Source: an uncultured Lachnospiraceae bacterium
GTDB taxonomy: Bacteria; Bacillota; Clostridia; Lachnospirales; Lachnospiraceae
Reading direction: 5' to 3'
Length of the DNA: 56,881 nucleotides
Assembly (NCBI GenBank): GCA_944384155.1
Contig: CALWSG010000015.1
Span: forward strand, 1 to 56,881
Position numbers and translations under genes: made by a program. The notes under the pieces were generated by a model, which ran no database searches, was not told where the DNA came from, and saw only the letters and a list, made by a program, of their open reading frames with translations. Shown here piece after piece: positions 18,437 through 27,619 of the stretch (its first letter is position 1; each line of letters begins with the position of its first letter).

Positions 18437-18976
18437 CTATTTCTGAAATGGCATATTAAATAATGTCAATAATTCACGGGCTTCTTCATCTGTGTTAGCT
18501 GTTGTAACAAAGATAATATCCATACCTCTTACCTTATCAACCTTATCATATTCTATTTCAGGGAAAATTAACTGTTCCTTAATACCAAGAGCATAATTGC
18601 CTCTTCCATCGAATGAATTAGGGTTGATACCTCTGAAGTCACGCACACGAGGTAATGCAAGATTTACTAATCTGTCTAAGAACTCATACATTCTCTCACC
18701 TCTAAGGGTAACCTTACATCCGATTGCAAGTCCTTCTCTTATTTTGAAGTTAGCAACTGACTTCTTTGCTCTTGTGAGTACTGCCTTCTGTCCTGTAATT
18801 GTTTCCAAATCCTTAACAGCAGCATCTAAAACCTTAGCGTTGTCCTTAGCTTCACCAACGCCCATATTTATAACTATTTTGTCAAGCTTAGGTACCTGCA
18901 TAGCATTTTTGTAACCAAACTTTTTCATCATAGCTTCTACAATTTCGTTATTGTAAGTTTCTTTAAGTCTACTCAC
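18437..18976 (-). CDS. rplE: 50S ribosomal protein L5
   Basis: Binds 5S rRNA and contacts the P-site tRNA. The 179-residue protein shows [73 protein letters not shown] and a C-terminal [17 protein letters not shown], all standard. It lies between rplX and rpsN. Confidence 0.98.
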   Translation of the reverse strand: MSRLKETYNNEIVEAMMKKFGYKNAMQVPKLDKIVINMGVGEAKDNAKVLDAAVKDLETITGQKAVLTRAKKSVANFKIREGLAIGCKVTLRGERMYEFLDRLVNLALPRVRDFRGINPNSFDGRGNYALGIKEQLIFPEIEYDKVDKVRGMDIIFVTTANTDEEARELLTLFNMPFQK

Positions 18977-18996
18977 CTTTAGGACCTCCTCTCTAA

Positions 18997-19308
18997 TTAA
19001 TCAACTGTCTTGCCTGTTGCCTTTGCAACACGTACTTTTTTACCGTTTTCAACCTTAAAGCCAACTCTTGTAGCTTTTCCGTCTACTACCAACATAACAT
19101 TTGACACATCGATTGGTCCTTCCTGGTTAATAATTCCACCGGTCTGGTTCTGTGCATTTGGCTTTGTATGCTTTGTAAGCATATTTACGCCCTCAACTAT
19201 AACTCTGCCCTTCTTGCTGTCTACTGAAAGAACCTTGCCTTCTTTATTTTTATCTTTACCAGTGATTACTCTAACTAAATCACCTTTTTTAATCTTCATT
19301 GCTGACAC
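18997..19308 (-). CDS. rplX: 50S ribosomal protein L24
   Basis: An assembly initiator with a KOW motif. The 103-residue product starts from a GTG ([25 protein letters not shown]) chosen because AAGGAGG lies about nine bases upstream of it; the in-frame ATG three codons later is too far from that site. The remaining sequence ([22 protein letters not shown] and [12 protein letters not shown]) is typical. Confidence 0.95.
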   Translation of the reverse strand: MSAMKIKKGDLVRVITGKDKNKEGKVLSVDSKKGRVIVEGVNMLTKHTKPNAQNQTGGIINQEGPIDVSNVMLVVDGKATRVGFKVENGKKVRVAKATGKTVD

Positions 19309-19322
19309 TTAACGACACCTCC

Positions 19323-19691
19323 TTATAATACTTCAGGTGCTAAAGAAACAATTTTCATAAACTGTTTTTCTCTTAGCTCTCTGGCTACTGGTCCAAAGAT
19401 ACGAGTACCTCTTGGGTTTTTGTCGTCCTTAATTATTACAGCAGCATTTTCGTCAAATTTAATATAAGAACCGTCTTTACGGCGTGCACCCTTTACTGAG
19501 CGTACTACTACAGCCTTTACAACGTCACCCTTCTTTACAACACCGCCTGGTGTTGCTTCTTTGACAGTAGCAACGATGATATCACCGATATTAGCATATC
19601 TTCTGGTAGAACCGCCCATTACTCTGATGCAGAGTAATTCTTTAGCGCCTGTATTGTCAGCGACCTTAAGTCTGCTTTCCTGTTGAATCAT
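19323..19691 (-). CDS. rplN: 50S ribosomal protein L14
   Basis: Part of intersubunit bridge B8 and the docking site of the silencing factor RsfS. The 122-residue protein is canonical: [75 protein letters not shown] 108-base gap upstream to rpsQ contains a hairpin. Confidence 0.98.
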   Translation of the reverse strand: MIQQESRLKVADNTGAKELLCIRVMGGSTRRYANIGDIIVATVKEATPGGVVKKGDVVKAVVVRSVKGARRKDGSYIKFDENAAVIIKDDKNPRGTRIFGPVARELREKQFMKIVSLAPEVL

Positions 19692-19736
19692 ACTAAAAAC
19701 TCCTTTTCTGCACTACTAATATTATCCCTCAGAGCT

Positions 19737-19758
19737 TGCATCTTGTAGGCTAGACGCA
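19737..19758 (-). other. Hairpin in the rpsQ-rplN gap
   Basis: TGCGTCT (19758-19752) pairs with AGATGCA (19743-19737) with one G-U pair and an eight-base loop. It sits midway in the 108-base gap, about 45 bases before rplN. No T-run follows. Confidence 0.4.
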
Positions 19759-19799
19759 AATCCCCCATGCGAAAAATTTTCCGTTTATGGATTTTTGTA

Positions 19800-20057
19800 T
19801 TAACGAGCCTTCTCTATGATTTCCACAAGTCTCCATCTCTTATCCTTAGATAATGGTCTTGTTTCCATAACTCTTACTGTATCTCCAATACCGCACTCGT
19901 TATTTTCATCATGAGCCTTTAATTTATAAGTCTTCTTTACAATCTTGCCATATATAGGATGCTTTACATTATCCTGTACAGCTACAACGATTGTCTTATC
20001 CATTTTATCACTTACTACCTTGCCGGTACGCACTTTTCTTAAATTTCTTTCTTCCAC
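19800..20057 (-). CDS. rpsQ: 30S ribosomal protein S17
   Basis: An OB-fold primary binding protein of 16S rRNA. The 85-residue product shows [71 protein letters not shown]. Typical length, 41 bases after rpmC. Confidence 0.97.
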   Translation of the reverse strand: MEERNLRKVRTGKVVSDKMDKTIVVAVQDNVKHPIYGKIVKKTYKLKAHDENNECGIGDTVRVMETRPLSKDKRWRLVEIIEKAR

Positions 20058-20098
20058 GACAACTATCTCCTTTCTAGATTCCTGACCGTCAATCTTTA

Positions 20099-20305
20099 TT
20101 AGTTAGCAGCCTTCTGCTCGGAAATAACTGTCTGAATTCTTGCGATATTCTTTCTTACTTCCTTGATTCTGCTTGTGTTGTCTAACTGATTTGTTGCATT
20201 CTGGAATCTCAGGTTGAAAAGTTCCTTCTTAGCAGCTACTAATTCATCATTTAATTCTGCAGCTGATTTCTTCTTTAAATCTTCTACATATTTATTAATT
20301 TTCAC
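20099..20305 (-). CDS. rpmC: 50S ribosomal protein L29
   Basis: A small helical protein at the tunnel exit that helps bind the signal recognition particle. The product reads (M)[21 protein letters not shown], then [35 protein letters not shown]. Two GTG codons are possible (20314 and 20305). The second gives the family N-terminus and sits at better distance from the AAGGCGGTG sequence, so 68 residues is preferred. It overlaps the rplP stop by about ten bases. Confidence 0.93.
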   Translation of the reverse strand: MKINKYVEDLKKKSAAELNDELVAAKKELFNLRFQNATNQLDNTSRIKEVRKNIARIQTVISEQKAAN

Positions 20306-20732
20306 TGTTATCACCGCCTTCTAGTTCTGCACGAGAAACGATTTTGCATTTAACTGGTAACTTATGTGTTGCAAGACGTAATGCTTCTCTGGCTGTCTCC
20401 TCAGCTACACCTGAGATTTCAAACATTACACGACCCGGCTTAACAACTGCAACCCAGTACTCAAGTGTTCCTTTTCCGGAACCCATACGTGTTTCTGCCG
20501 GTTTTGTTGTTACCGGTTTGTCCGGGAATATTTTAATCCAAACTTTACCGCCACGCTTAATGTAACGTGTCATGGCAATACGGGCAGCTTCAATCTGGTT
20601 TGATTTAATCCATGCTGGTTCCAAAGCGACAATACCATATTCACCGTTAGTAATCTTATTGCCTCTTAAAGCTTTTCCTCTCATACTACCGCGGAACTGT
20701 TTACGACGCTTTACTCTCTTTGGCATTAACAT
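20295..20732 (-). CDS. rplP: 50S ribosomal protein L16
   Basis: Binds near the A site and organises tRNA-binding helices of 23S rRNA. The 145-residue protein: [90 protein letters not shown]. Its start overlaps the rpsC stop by one base, and its end overlaps rpmC. Confidence 0.98.
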   Translation of the reverse strand: MLMPKRVKRRKQFRGSMRGKALRGNKITNGEYGIVALEPAWIKSNQIEAARIAMTRYIKRGGKVWIKIFPDKPVTTKPAETRMGSGKGTLEYWVAVVKPGRVMFEISGVAEETAREALRLATHKLPVKCKIVSRAELEGGDNSEN

Positions 20733-21400
20733 TATTTATCGCTCCCTTCCTTATCTTCTACCTTTGCAGCCTTAGTTGGAAGTACCTCTCCTTTGTAAAT
20801 CCAAACCTTAACACCAACCTTACCATATGTTGTGTCTGCCTCGGCAAAGCCATAATCAATGTCAGCTCTTAATGTCTGAAGTGGAATAGTACCCTCGCTA
20901 TAGAACTCTGTACGTGCCATATCCGCACCGCCAAGACGTCCTGAAACTGCTGTCTTAATACCCTTAACACCGGCCTTCATGCTTCTTGACATAGTAGACT
21001 TCATAGCTCTTCTGAAGGAAACACGGTTCTCTAACTGAAGTGCAATATTCTCAGCTACAAGCTGTGCCTCTCTGTCAGGTCTCTTAATTTCCTTAATATC
21101 TACAACTAATTTCTTATCTGTAAGCTTCTGAACTTCTTCTTTTAACTTCTCGATTTCTGCACCGCCCTTACCGATAACAACGCCCGGTTTAGCTGTGTGA
21201 ACGATTACCTTGCATCTGTCAGATGTTCTCTCTATCTCAATTCTTGAAACACCTGAGTTATATAACTTTTCTTTAAGGTACTTTCTGATTTTCTGATCCT
21301 CAATAAGGTTATCAGCAAAATCAGCCTCTGCATACCATTTAGAATCCCATTCTTTAATAACGCCGACTCTTAAGCCGTGAGGATTAACTTTCTGTCCCAT
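20732..21400 (-). CDS. rpsC: 30S ribosomal protein S3
   Basis: Forms the mRNA entry tunnel and contributes to helicase activity. The 222-residue protein has the KH domain ([26 protein letters not shown], about residues 68-93) and the C-terminal domain ([52 protein letters not shown]). [14 protein letters not shown] is the canonical start. Confidence 0.98.
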   Translation of the reverse strand: MGQKVNPHGLRVGVIKEWDSKWYAEADFADNLIEDQKIRKYLKEKLYNSGVSRIEIERTSDRCKVIVHTAKPGVVIGKGGAEIEKLKEEVQKLTDKKLVVDIKEIKRPDREAQLVAENIALQLENRVSFRRAMKSTMSRSMKAGVKGIKTAVSGRLGGADMARTEFYSEGTIPLQTLRADIDYGFAEADTTYGKVGVKVWIYKGEVLPTKAAKVEDKEGSDK

Positions 21401-21423
21401 TTATGCGTTCTCCTTTCTATATA

Positions 21424-21810
21424 CTATCTCTCGTTAAGCACGATTGTTATGTGGCTCATTCTCTTTTCGATTCTGTAAGCTCTTCCCTGTGCTCTCGGTC
21501 TGATTCTCTTCATTATTGGTCCCTGATCTGCGTAGCACTCCTCAATGTAAAGATTTTCCGGATTCATTCCGTTATTATTCTCTGCATTTGCGATAGCGGA
21601 CTTTAATAATTTCTCTATTACTGAAGAAGCATATCTTGGATTATAAGCTAAAATTCCTAAAGCTGTCTGTACATCTTTACCTCTGATAGCATCTAAAACG
21701 AAGCATGCCTTCTGAACTGATACTCTAGCATATGAAAGCTTTGCACTAGGTCTTGTATCCTTATTTGCATTTCTCTCTCTCTTTATCTGGCTTCTATGTC
21801 CCTTTGCCAT
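21424..21810 (-). CDS. rplV: 50S ribosomal protein L22
   Basis: Its beta-hairpin lines the nascent-peptide tunnel. The 128-residue protein has a basic N-terminal extension of about 17 residues (MAKGHRSQIKRERNANK) before the core SAKLSYARVSVQKACFVLDAIRGK; the tunnel hairpin region QGPIMKRIRPRAQGRAYRIEKRMSHITIVL is intact. Macrolide-resistance changes are not evident from sequence alone. Confidence 0.97.
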   Translation of the reverse strand: MAKGHRSQIKRERNANKDTRPSAKLSYARVSVQKACFVLDAIRGKDVQTALGILAYNPRYASSVIEKLLKSAIANAENNNGMNPENLYIEECYADQGPIMKRIRPRAQGRAYRIEKRMSHITIVLNER

Positions 21811-21839
21811 GGATGAAAACCTCCTTTCAATCTTCTAAA

Positions 21840-22118
21840 CTAACGCTTTGACTTTTTCTCGTCTTTTCCATGTCCTCTGTATGTTCTTGTAGCAACAAAC
21901 TCGCCCAGCTTATGTCCAACCATATCTTCTGTAATATATACAGGAACGTGCTTTCTGCCATCATGAACTGCGATTGTATGTCCAACCATCTGTGGGAAGA
22001 TTGTAGAACGACGTGACCAAGTCTTAATAACTGACTTATTGCCTGATTCGTTCATTGCGTCTACTTTCTTAAGTAAGCTTTCGTCCGCAAATGGTCCTTT
22101 CTTTAATGATCTAGCCAT
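21840..22118 (-). CDS. rpsS: 30S ribosomal protein S19
   Basis: A 30S head protein contacting 23S rRNA and S13. The 92-residue product reads [74 protein letters not shown], a full family match. It is 12 bases downstream of rplB. Confidence 0.98.
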   Translation of the reverse strand: MARSLKKGPFADESLLKKVDAMNESGNKSVIKTWSRRSTIFPQMVGHTIAVHDGRKHVPVYITEDMVGHKLGEFVATRTYRGHGKDEKKSKR

Positions 22119-22130
22119 TGGTAATCCTCC

Positions 22131-22973
22131 TTATTTCATGTTCTTGCCATCGCGTCTTCTTACGATGAGCTTGTTAGACTGTTTGTTCTTCTTTCTTGTC
22201 TTTAATCCAAGAGCAGGTTTGCCCCAAGGTGTACATGGACCCGGACGACCGATACCTGTCTTACCTTCACCACCACCGTGCGGATGGTCATTAGGGTTCA
22301 TAACAGAACCACGAACTGTAGGTCTAATACCCATATGACGCTTGCGTCCTGCCTTACCAATGTTTACTAAGTCATGCTCTACGTTTCCAACCTGACCTAC
22401 CGTTGCACGGCAGATAATCGGAACCATTCTCATTTCTCCTGAAGGAAGTCTCAGTGTTGCATACTTTCCTTCTTTAGCCATAAGCTGTGCTGCATTTCCT
22501 GCTGAACGAACAAGCTGTCCGCCTTTTCCCGGATACAGCTCAATATTGTGTACCTCTGTACCAACAGGAATATTTTCAAGGGGCAGGCAGTTTCCAACCT
22601 TAACTTCTGCCTCAGCTCCATTCATAACTGTCATACCGTCTGTCAATCCATTAGGAGCAAGTATATACGCCTTTTCTCCGTCTGCATAGCAGATTAATGC
22701 TATATTTGCAGTTCTGTTTGGATCATACTCTATGCCGATTACTGTAGCAGGGATTCCGTCTTTCTTTCTCTTAAAATCAATAATTCTATATTTTCTTCTT
22801 GAACCGCCGCCACGGTGTCTTACTGTTATCTTACCCTGATTGTTACGACCTGAATTCTTCTTCAAAGAAACAACCAATGACTTCTCAGGTGTTGACTTTG
22901 TAATCTCTGCAAAATCAAGACCTGTCATATTTCTTCTTGAAGGTGTATATGGGTTATATGTTTTGATTCCCAT
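22131..22973 (-). CDS. rplB: 50S ribosomal protein L2
   Basis: Essential for subunit association and peptidyl-transferase integrity. The 280-residue protein starts [25 protein letters not shown], has [29 protein letters not shown] and the C-terminal [40 protein letters not shown], which contains the functionally important histidine in [10 protein letters not shown]. The rplW-rplB gap is 124 bases and holds three consecutive hairpins. Confidence 0.98.
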   Translation of the reverse strand: MGIKTYNPYTPSRRNMTGLDFAEITKSTPEKSLVVSLKKNSGRNNQGKITVRHRGGGSRRKYRIIDFKRKKDGIPATVIGIEYDPNRTANIALICYADGEKAYILAPNGLTDGMTVMNGAEAEVKVGNCLPLENIPVGTEVHNIELYPGKGGQLVRSAGNAAQLMAKEGKYATLRLPSGEMRMVPIICRATVGQVGNVEHDLVNIGKAGRKRHMGIRPTVRGSVMNPNDHPHGGGEGKTGIGRPGPCTPWGKPALGLKTRKKNKQSNKLIVRRRDGKNMK

Positions 22974-22999
22974 GATTTTCTCTCCTTTTCTTAATCATC

Positions 23000-23092
23000 G
23001 CTGCATATATTTGAGATTTTTGTCATGCAGCTATTAATTGTTTTTTCGCCACTGGAGAACCCTTGTGTTCTCTTAACTGTCACGGAATGACA
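23000..23092 (-). other. Three tandem hairpins in the rplW-rplB gap
   Basis: Reading toward rplB: TGTCA / TGACA (23092-23088 with 23082-23078), GAGAAC / GTTCTC (23072-23067 with 23060-23055), and GCTGCAT / ATGCAGC (23031-23025 with 23006-23000, loop about 18 bases). All arms are perfectly complementary. The last stem ends about 15 bases before the rplB ribosome binding site. None has a T-run in the gene direction. Confidence 0.55.
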
Positions 23093-23097
23093 ATTTT

Positions 23098-23397
23098 TTA
23101 AAGACCTTCAAATATCTCTATATCCTTGCTGTCCTCTGTCAACTGAACAATAGCTTTCTTTGTCTTTGCAGTCTTTCCCACTACGGTTCCGCGTCTGCGT
23201 TTCTTTCCTTCCCTGTTCATTGTGTTGACACTCTTTACCTTTGTTCCCTGGAACATTTTTTCAACAGCCTCTTTAATCTGTGACTTTGTTGCCTCTGTAT
23301 GAACTAAAAATGTGTATTTCTTTAAACTCATTTCGTTCATACTCTTCTCTGTAATAACAGGCTTGAGGATTACGTCGTAATATTTAATATCTGCCAT
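23098..23397 (-). CDS. rplW: 50S ribosomal protein L23
   Basis: Located at the tunnel exit; docks trigger factor and SRP. The 99-residue product: [65 protein letters not shown], then a shorter C-terminus. The trigger-factor glutamate region is present. Its start overlaps the rplD stop by one base. Confidence 0.97.
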   Translation of the reverse strand: MADIKYYDVILKPVITEKSMNEMSLKKYTFLVHTEATKSQIKEAVEKMFQGTKVKSVNTMNREGKKRRRGTVVGKTAKTKKAIVQLTEDSKDIEIFEGL

Positions 23398-24017
23398 TAT
23401 GCGTACACCTCCTCGATTGTTGCTACAGCCGCCTTATCAATAACCACTGTATCATACTTTAATATATCAAATACATTAATAGTGTTTGTTAAAGCTGTCT
23501 TTACTGTAGGAATGTTTCTTGCTGACATAACAACATTCTTGTCATTTTCATTAAGTACAACCAATGCCTTCTTTACATTTAAGCTGTTTAATGCCTCAGC
23601 AAACTTCTTTGTCTTTATCTCATCTAATTTAATAGCATCAACAACGATAAATTTATTCTCCTGAACCCTTGATGTTAATGCTGACTTTAATGCTAACTGC
23701 TTTTCTTTCTTGTTAAGCTTGAAAGAATAATCTCTTGGCTTTGGAGCAAATACAACGCCGCCGCCTGTCCACTGCGGAGCTCTTGTTGAACCCTGTCTTG
23801 CATGGCCTGTTCCCTTCTGCTTCCAAGGCTTTCTTCCGCCGCCGCTAACCTCTGAACGTGTCTTAGCGCTCTGAGTTCCCTGACGGTTATTTGCGAGCTG
23901 GCTTAAAACTGCCATGTGCACTAAGTGTTCATTCACCTTAACACCAAATACGGCATCGTTTAATTCCATATCGCCTACCTGTTTTCCTTCCATATTATAA
24001 ACAGATACCTTTGACAT
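23397..24017 (-). CDS. rplD: 50S ribosomal protein L4
   Basis: Its extended loop lines the peptide tunnel; in E. coli L4 also represses the S10 operon. The 206-residue protein has [19 protein letters not shown], the tunnel loop [45 protein letters not shown] and a C-terminal [21 protein letters not shown]. Family-standard. Whether it binds the rpsJ leader here is unknown. Confidence 0.97.
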   Translation of the reverse strand: MSKVSVYNMEGKQVGDMELNDAVFGVKVNEHLVHMAVLSQLANNRQGTQSAKTRSEVSGGGRKPWKQKGTGHARQGSTRAPQWTGGGVVFAPKPRDYSFKLNKKEKQLALKSALTSRVQENKFIVVDAIKLDEIKTKKFAEALNSLNVKKALVVLNENDKNVVMSARNIPTVKTALTNTINVFDILKYDTVVIDKAAVATIEEVYA

Positions 24018-24044
24018 TCTAAAGTTCCTCCTTCCTTATTCAAC

Positions 24045-24680
24045 CTACTTGCCTGACTTAACAGTTTCCTTAATTGTAACCATTGCTTTCTTTGGTCCCG
24101 GAACTGCACCCTTAACAAGGATTAAATTATTTTCTGCATCTACCTTTACAACTTCAAGATTCTGAATTGTAATCTTCTTTGCTCCCATATGTCCAGGCAT
24201 TCCTTTTCCCTTGAACACTTTACTTGGGCTTGAACAAGCACCGTTTGAACCCTGATGTCTGTGGAACTTAGAACCATGTGCCATAGGTCCTCTTGACTGA
24301 CCCAATCTCTTAATCGCACCCTGGAAACCTTTTCCCTTAGATGTGGCAGTTGCATCAATCTTATCGCCTGCAGCAAAGATATCCGCCTTAATTTCATCCT
24401 TTACTGAATATTCTTCAGCATTGTCAAGCTTAAATTCTCTTACGAATCTCTTGTAAGAAACTCCAGCCTTATCAAAATGTCCTTTAATTGCTTTATTTAC
24501 TAATTTTTCCCTTTTATCAACGAAGCCTACCTGCACTGCACTGTATCCGTCATTTGCCACTGTCTTAACCTGAGTAACAACACATGGACCTGCCTGAAGC
24601 ACAGTAACCGGTGTCAACACACCATCTTCATTGAAGATTTGAGTCATACCAACTTTTGTTGCCAAAATTGCTTTCTTCAT
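24045..24680 (-). CDS. rplC: 50S ribosomal protein L3
   Basis: An assembly initiator close to the peptidyl-transferase centre. The 211-residue product: [91 protein letters not shown] and [15 protein letters not shown]. The glutamine in the central extension (HRHQGS) that is methylated in E. coli L3 is present. AGGAGGT precedes the start. Confidence 0.98.
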   Translation of the reverse strand: MKKAILATKVGMTQIFNEDGVLTPVTVLQAGPCVVTQVKTVANDGYSAVQVGFVDKREKLVNKAIKGHFDKAGVSYKRFVREFKLDNAEEYSVKDEIKADIFAAGDKIDATATSKGKGFQGAIKRLGQSRGPMAHGSKFHRHQGSNGACSSPSKVFKGKGMPGHMGAKKITIQNLEVVKVDAENNLILVKGAVPGPKKAMVTIKETVKSGK

Positions 24681-24707
24681 TTTTTACCTCCTGTTTAATC
24701 TACAGCG

Positions 24708-24730
24708 GTTTTCAGCTTTCAGCCGAAAAC
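24708..24730 (-). other. Hairpin in the rpsJ-rplC gap
   Basis: GTTTTCGGCT (24730-24721) pairs with AGCTGAAAAC (24717-24708) over ten pairs with one G-U and a three-base GAA loop. It ends about 20 bases before the rplC ribosome binding site. No T-run follows, so it is not a terminator. Confidence 0.5.
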
Positions 24731-24779
24731 ATCCTAGAACAGTCTATAACCTAAACCCTTCAGGATTAATTGCTTATTT

Positions 24780-25097
24780 TTACTTATTTTTCATTTTAAT
24801 GTCGATATATACACCTGCCGGCATTTCTAATCTTGTCAACGCATCAACAGTTTTCTGTGACGGTGTGATAATATCGATAAGTCTTTTATGAGTTCTCTGC
24901 TCAAACTGCTCTCTTGAATCCTTGTACTTATGAACGGCTCTAAGAATAGTAACTACTTCCTTCTTTGTCGGAAGTGGTACCGGACCGCTAACCTGTGCAC
25001 CTGTCTTCTTAACAGTTTCAATGATTTTACCAGCCGACTGATCTACTAACTGGTGATCGTAAGCCTTTAATGTAATTCTCATTACCTGACTTGCCAT
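24780..25097 (-). CDS. rpsJ: 30S ribosomal protein S10
   Basis: A 30S head protein that also acts in antitermination as NusE with NusB. The 105-residue product begins [44 protein letters not shown] and includes [23 protein letters not shown]. The reading frame is open for 66 more codons upstream, but only the ATG at 25097 fits the family and has AAGGAGG in front (eight bases). It is the first gene of the supercluster and has a leader of about 300 bases. Confidence 0.97.
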   Translation of the reverse strand: MASQVMRITLKAYDHQLVDQSAGKIIETVKKTGAQVSGPVPLPTKKEVVTILRAVHKYKDSREQFEQRTHKRLIDIITPSQKTVDALTRLEMPAGVYIDIKMKNK

Positions 25098-25400
25098 AAA
25101 AAAAGTCGCCTCCTTTTCGCACTTTATACAAACGAGCCTGCTCTTTGCAGCTCTGAATGTGTGGTACGACAAGCGGTGACTGTACACTCTTCCGTGTGTA
25201 TCGCAAAAATTTCTCACAGGTGAAACTTTTACAATCTTCCCACGTTGTTTCCGCATCTTACGGACAATTCTTTTTGTACAGTGACTTGTCGCCAATTTCC
25301 TTAAGCCTTTTCAAGACTTTTGACATTCGCTCCACGGAAAACCCGCAATATCCTTGCGGCAACCTCACGCTTCACAGCTATCAATGTCACAACATTTAGT
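25098..25400 (-). promoter_or_regulatory. Long structured 5' leader of the rpsJ operon
   Basis: About 300 bases lie between the promoter and rpsJ. The strongest feature is a long-range stem: CGACAAG and ACTGTACA (25291-25275) pair with TGTACAGT and CTTGTCG (25186-25167), interrupted by a small internal loop and enclosing about 88 bases. Inside, TTGTCCG can pair with CGG and ACAA. Upstream is a local hairpin CCGCAA / TTGCGG (about 25346-25364). E. coli has an L4-binding S10 leader; whether this unrelated-looking leader does the same job is inference. Confidence 0.65.
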
Positions 25401-25429
25401 AGTATACACTATTCTTCCAAATAATGCAA
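25401..25429 (-). promoter_or_regulatory. Promoter of the S10-spc-alpha supercluster
   Basis: TTGCAT (25429-25424), 17 bases, TATACT (25406-25401) on the minus strand, immediately upstream of the long rpsJ leader. This is the only good promoter between the chemoreceptor gene and rpsJ. Confidence 0.8.
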
Positions 25430-25509
25430 GCATTTTTTTACTTTATTTTTTATTTTATCCCTGCACCTAAGCCTGTGGTCTTTTGACATCTCAATCCCAT
25501 AAATAACAT

Positions 25510-25555
25510 GTGCAGCTCCCCTAAGATGTAATGACTTCTCATATGGGACCTGCAC
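25510..25555 (-). terminator. Hairpin after the chemoreceptor gene
   Basis: GTGCAG-G-TCCC (25555-25545) pairs with GGGA-G-CTGCAC (25520-25510) around a loop of 24 bases. It lies 31 bases downstream of the chemoreceptor stop. There is no T-run, so it may be a weak or factor-dependent terminator, or part of a structured RNA. CCCATA inside it could alternatively pair with TATGGG about 25493-25498. Confidence 0.4.
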
Positions 25556-25585
25556 TTATTATTTCATTATTTTGGAATAATATAA

Positions 25586-27289
25586 TTAAAACTTAAATTT
25601 TTCCATCTCCTCTCTCAGCTTATCGCTAAGCTCTGAAAGAATTTCCGTTTCTTCCTTACATTCATCTATTGCCTCAGATAATGTCTGCATACTTGCACTT
25701 GTCTCCTCCGTTGCTGCAGCATTTTCTTCCGATATTGCCGCAAGCTGTTCCACTGCAAGGCTAACCTGGCTTTTCAGCTTTTCAAGCTTCTCTGTCTGCT
25801 CAAAAATATCCTTAGACGCATATGATACTGACTTTACTTCTTTTCCAAGGTCGTCAAATGCAACCTTTGTATCTCCAAGTCTCTGATGCTGTATATCTGC
25901 ATCTTCCGTAACCTGTTTCATCTTCTCTACACTGTCCTCTGAATTTTCTATAAGCTCCTTGACAATATCCTCTATAACCGCAGCACTTGAAGTAGAATCT
26001 TCTGACAACTTTCTTATCTGCTCTGCAACTACAGCAAAGCCTCTTCCCGCTTCGCCTGCTCTTGCCGCCTCAATAGATGCATTGAGAGACAGAAGGTTTG
26101 TCTGCTCTGCAATATCCTGTATCATAGTCAGTGCCTCTTTAATTTTTGCTGCTGACTCGTTTGTCTTTCCTGTCTGCTCCGACACAACGATTATATTTGC
26201 GGATGTTTTTCTGTTAATCCTAATAAGCTCATCTAATACTTCTGCTGACTTTGTTGAAAGCTCCGTCATTTTTTCAACAGATGAATTAAGTACATTTACA
26301 CTGTCTGCATTCGCTTCTATTGCAACGCCTATTTCCATAACCTGCTGATTTGCAGATGTGGTTTCCTGTGCCTGCGACGTGCTGCCCTCAGCTATTCCTT
26401 CAACTGCCACATCTACATTGCTTACACTTTCTGCAATGTCTGCAAATGTTTTCCCGAATTTGCTGCTGCTGTCTGCCAGATGCTGTCCCTGTGTTTTTAT
26501 TGTTCCCACTATATCTGACATTTCATTGTGCAGGTTTTCTATTGCCCTGCTCATCATTCCCACTTCATCTTTACGTTTGTTAAGCTTTTTATGCTGACTT
26601 ACATTGTATGTAAAATCCAAATCCGCTACATTATTTACAACATCCGTCAGCTTATGAAGAGGTTTTACCAGCCTGTTCACTATCATAATTCCTGCAATCT
26701 GCAATACTATCACTATCACCACTGCCGACACAATCATTAAAAATGTCATTTCTGTTACAGGTCCAAATGCCTCTTCCTCATCTGCCGTTATAACCAGTAT
26801 ATAATTCTCGTCTGCACCTACATAGTATGAAGCATACTTTGTTACCCCTTCAAATTCATAAGCTACACATTTATGTTCTATCTTTTTCCCCTGATTTAAT
26901 TCTTCCACAAGCCCCTTTACAACATCATTTTCCACAGGCTGTCCTATCTTTTCCTCCGTAGGGTGATACAGCATTGTTCCCTCTGCGTCTACAAGATATG
27001 CATAACTGCTGTCATTTCCCTCTATCTTCACATCTCCCAGTATTCTTTCTAAAAGTCGTTCGCTGCTTAAGACCTTATCCCCCTGCTCCTCTATCTCCAC
27101 ATCTAAAATAACACCGTATGCCTCTGACTGGTCTAACATATAATTCTGCGTTATTGTCATAATATTGTTTCTGACGCTTGGTATGGCAATCCCCAGCAGC
27201 ACTGCTATAGTCAACACCATTCCGACAAAAAGGAGACTTTGAATTTTAATCATCATTGAATTTCCTAATTTTACCTTATTGTGTTTCAT
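25586..27289 (-). CDS. Methyl-accepting chemotaxis protein
   Basis: A 567-residue transmembrane chemoreceptor. TM1 about residues 14-35; periplasmic-type sensor of about 140 residues with a single Cache look ([57 protein letters not shown]); TM2 about 181-204; HAMP ([23 protein letters not shown]); then a long coiled signalling domain whose hairpin tip reads [30 protein letters not shown], the part that contacts CheA and CheW. No chemotaxis or flagellar genes are near, so it is an orphan receptor. The ligand is unknown; related Cache domains often sense small carboxylates or amino acids. Confidence 0.94.
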   Translation of the reverse strand: MKHNKVKLGNSMMIKIQSLLFVGMVLTIAVLLGIAIPSVRNNIMTITQNYMLDQSEAYGVILDVEIEEQGDKVLSSERLLERILGDVKIEGNDSSYAYLVDAEGTMLYHPTEEKIGQPVENDVVKGLVEELNQGKKIEHKCVAYEFEGVTKYASYYVGADENYILVITADEEEAFGPVTEMTFLMIVSAVVIVIVLQIAGIMIVNRLVKPLHKLTDVVNNVADLDFTYNVSQHKKLNKRKDEVGMMSRAIENLHNEMSDIVGTIKTQGQHLADSSSKFGKTFADIAESVSNVDVAVEGIAEGSTSQAQETTSANQQVMEIGVAIEANADSVNVLNSSVEKMTELSTKSAEVLDELIRINRKTSANIIVVSEQTGKTNESAAKIKEALTMIQDIAEQTNLLSLNASIEAARAGEAGRGFAVVAEQIRKLSEDSTSSAAVIEDIVKELIENSEDSVEKMKQVTEDADIQHQRLGDTKVAFDDLGKEVKSVSYASKDIFEQTEKLEKLKSQVSLAVEQLAAISEENAAATEETSASMQTLSEAIDECKEETEILSELSDKLREEMEKFKF

Positions 27290-27619
27290 CTGATTTTTTC
27301 CTCTCTTTAGTATAATTTTTTTCTCTTAATGTAATTTATATTATACCACATATATACCTGCTTTTCAATTTGATTTTGCGTATCAAATGTGACTTTACGG
27401 CATATACAACTACTTCACTGCAAATATTTTAATGGAAATTTTACTAGACATAATACAATACAATATAGTAGAATTATTTTGAGAAAAAGATTATATATTT
27501 TTTAAATATGAACGTAATTTCTCATATATTATTTGTAATAGGCGTTTGGGAATTTTTTAATAAAAATAATGACTTTCCCAATTACCTAATTATTTATAAA
27601 ATTAAAAGGAGGATTTGTT
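27290..27619. other. Divergent intergenic region between chemoreceptor and zinc-ribbon gene
   Basis: No ORF. It is strongly A+T-rich. The chemoreceptor promoter is on its left. Near the right-hand gene there is a perfect 7-bp inverted repeat TTGGGAA (27546-27552) / TTCCCAA (27575-27581), a possible operator or leader hairpin. For the plus-strand gene only weak promoter candidates were seen, for example TTGAGA-17-TTAAAT near 27479-27507. Confidence 0.4.
27340..27368 (-). promoter_or_regulatory. Promoter of the chemoreceptor gene
   Basis: TTGAAA (27368-27363), 17-base spacer, TATAAT (27345-27340) on the minus strand, about 50 bases before the start codon. The hexamers suit the housekeeping sigma factor rather than sigma-D. 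Confidence 0.8.

Noticed and set aside
25098..25295. Upstream extension of the S10 reading frame with several cysteines, which looks like a small zinc protein
   Set aside because: The frame is open by chance through the leader. The S10 family start and ribosome binding site at 25097 are clear, and the leader is better explained as paired RNA.
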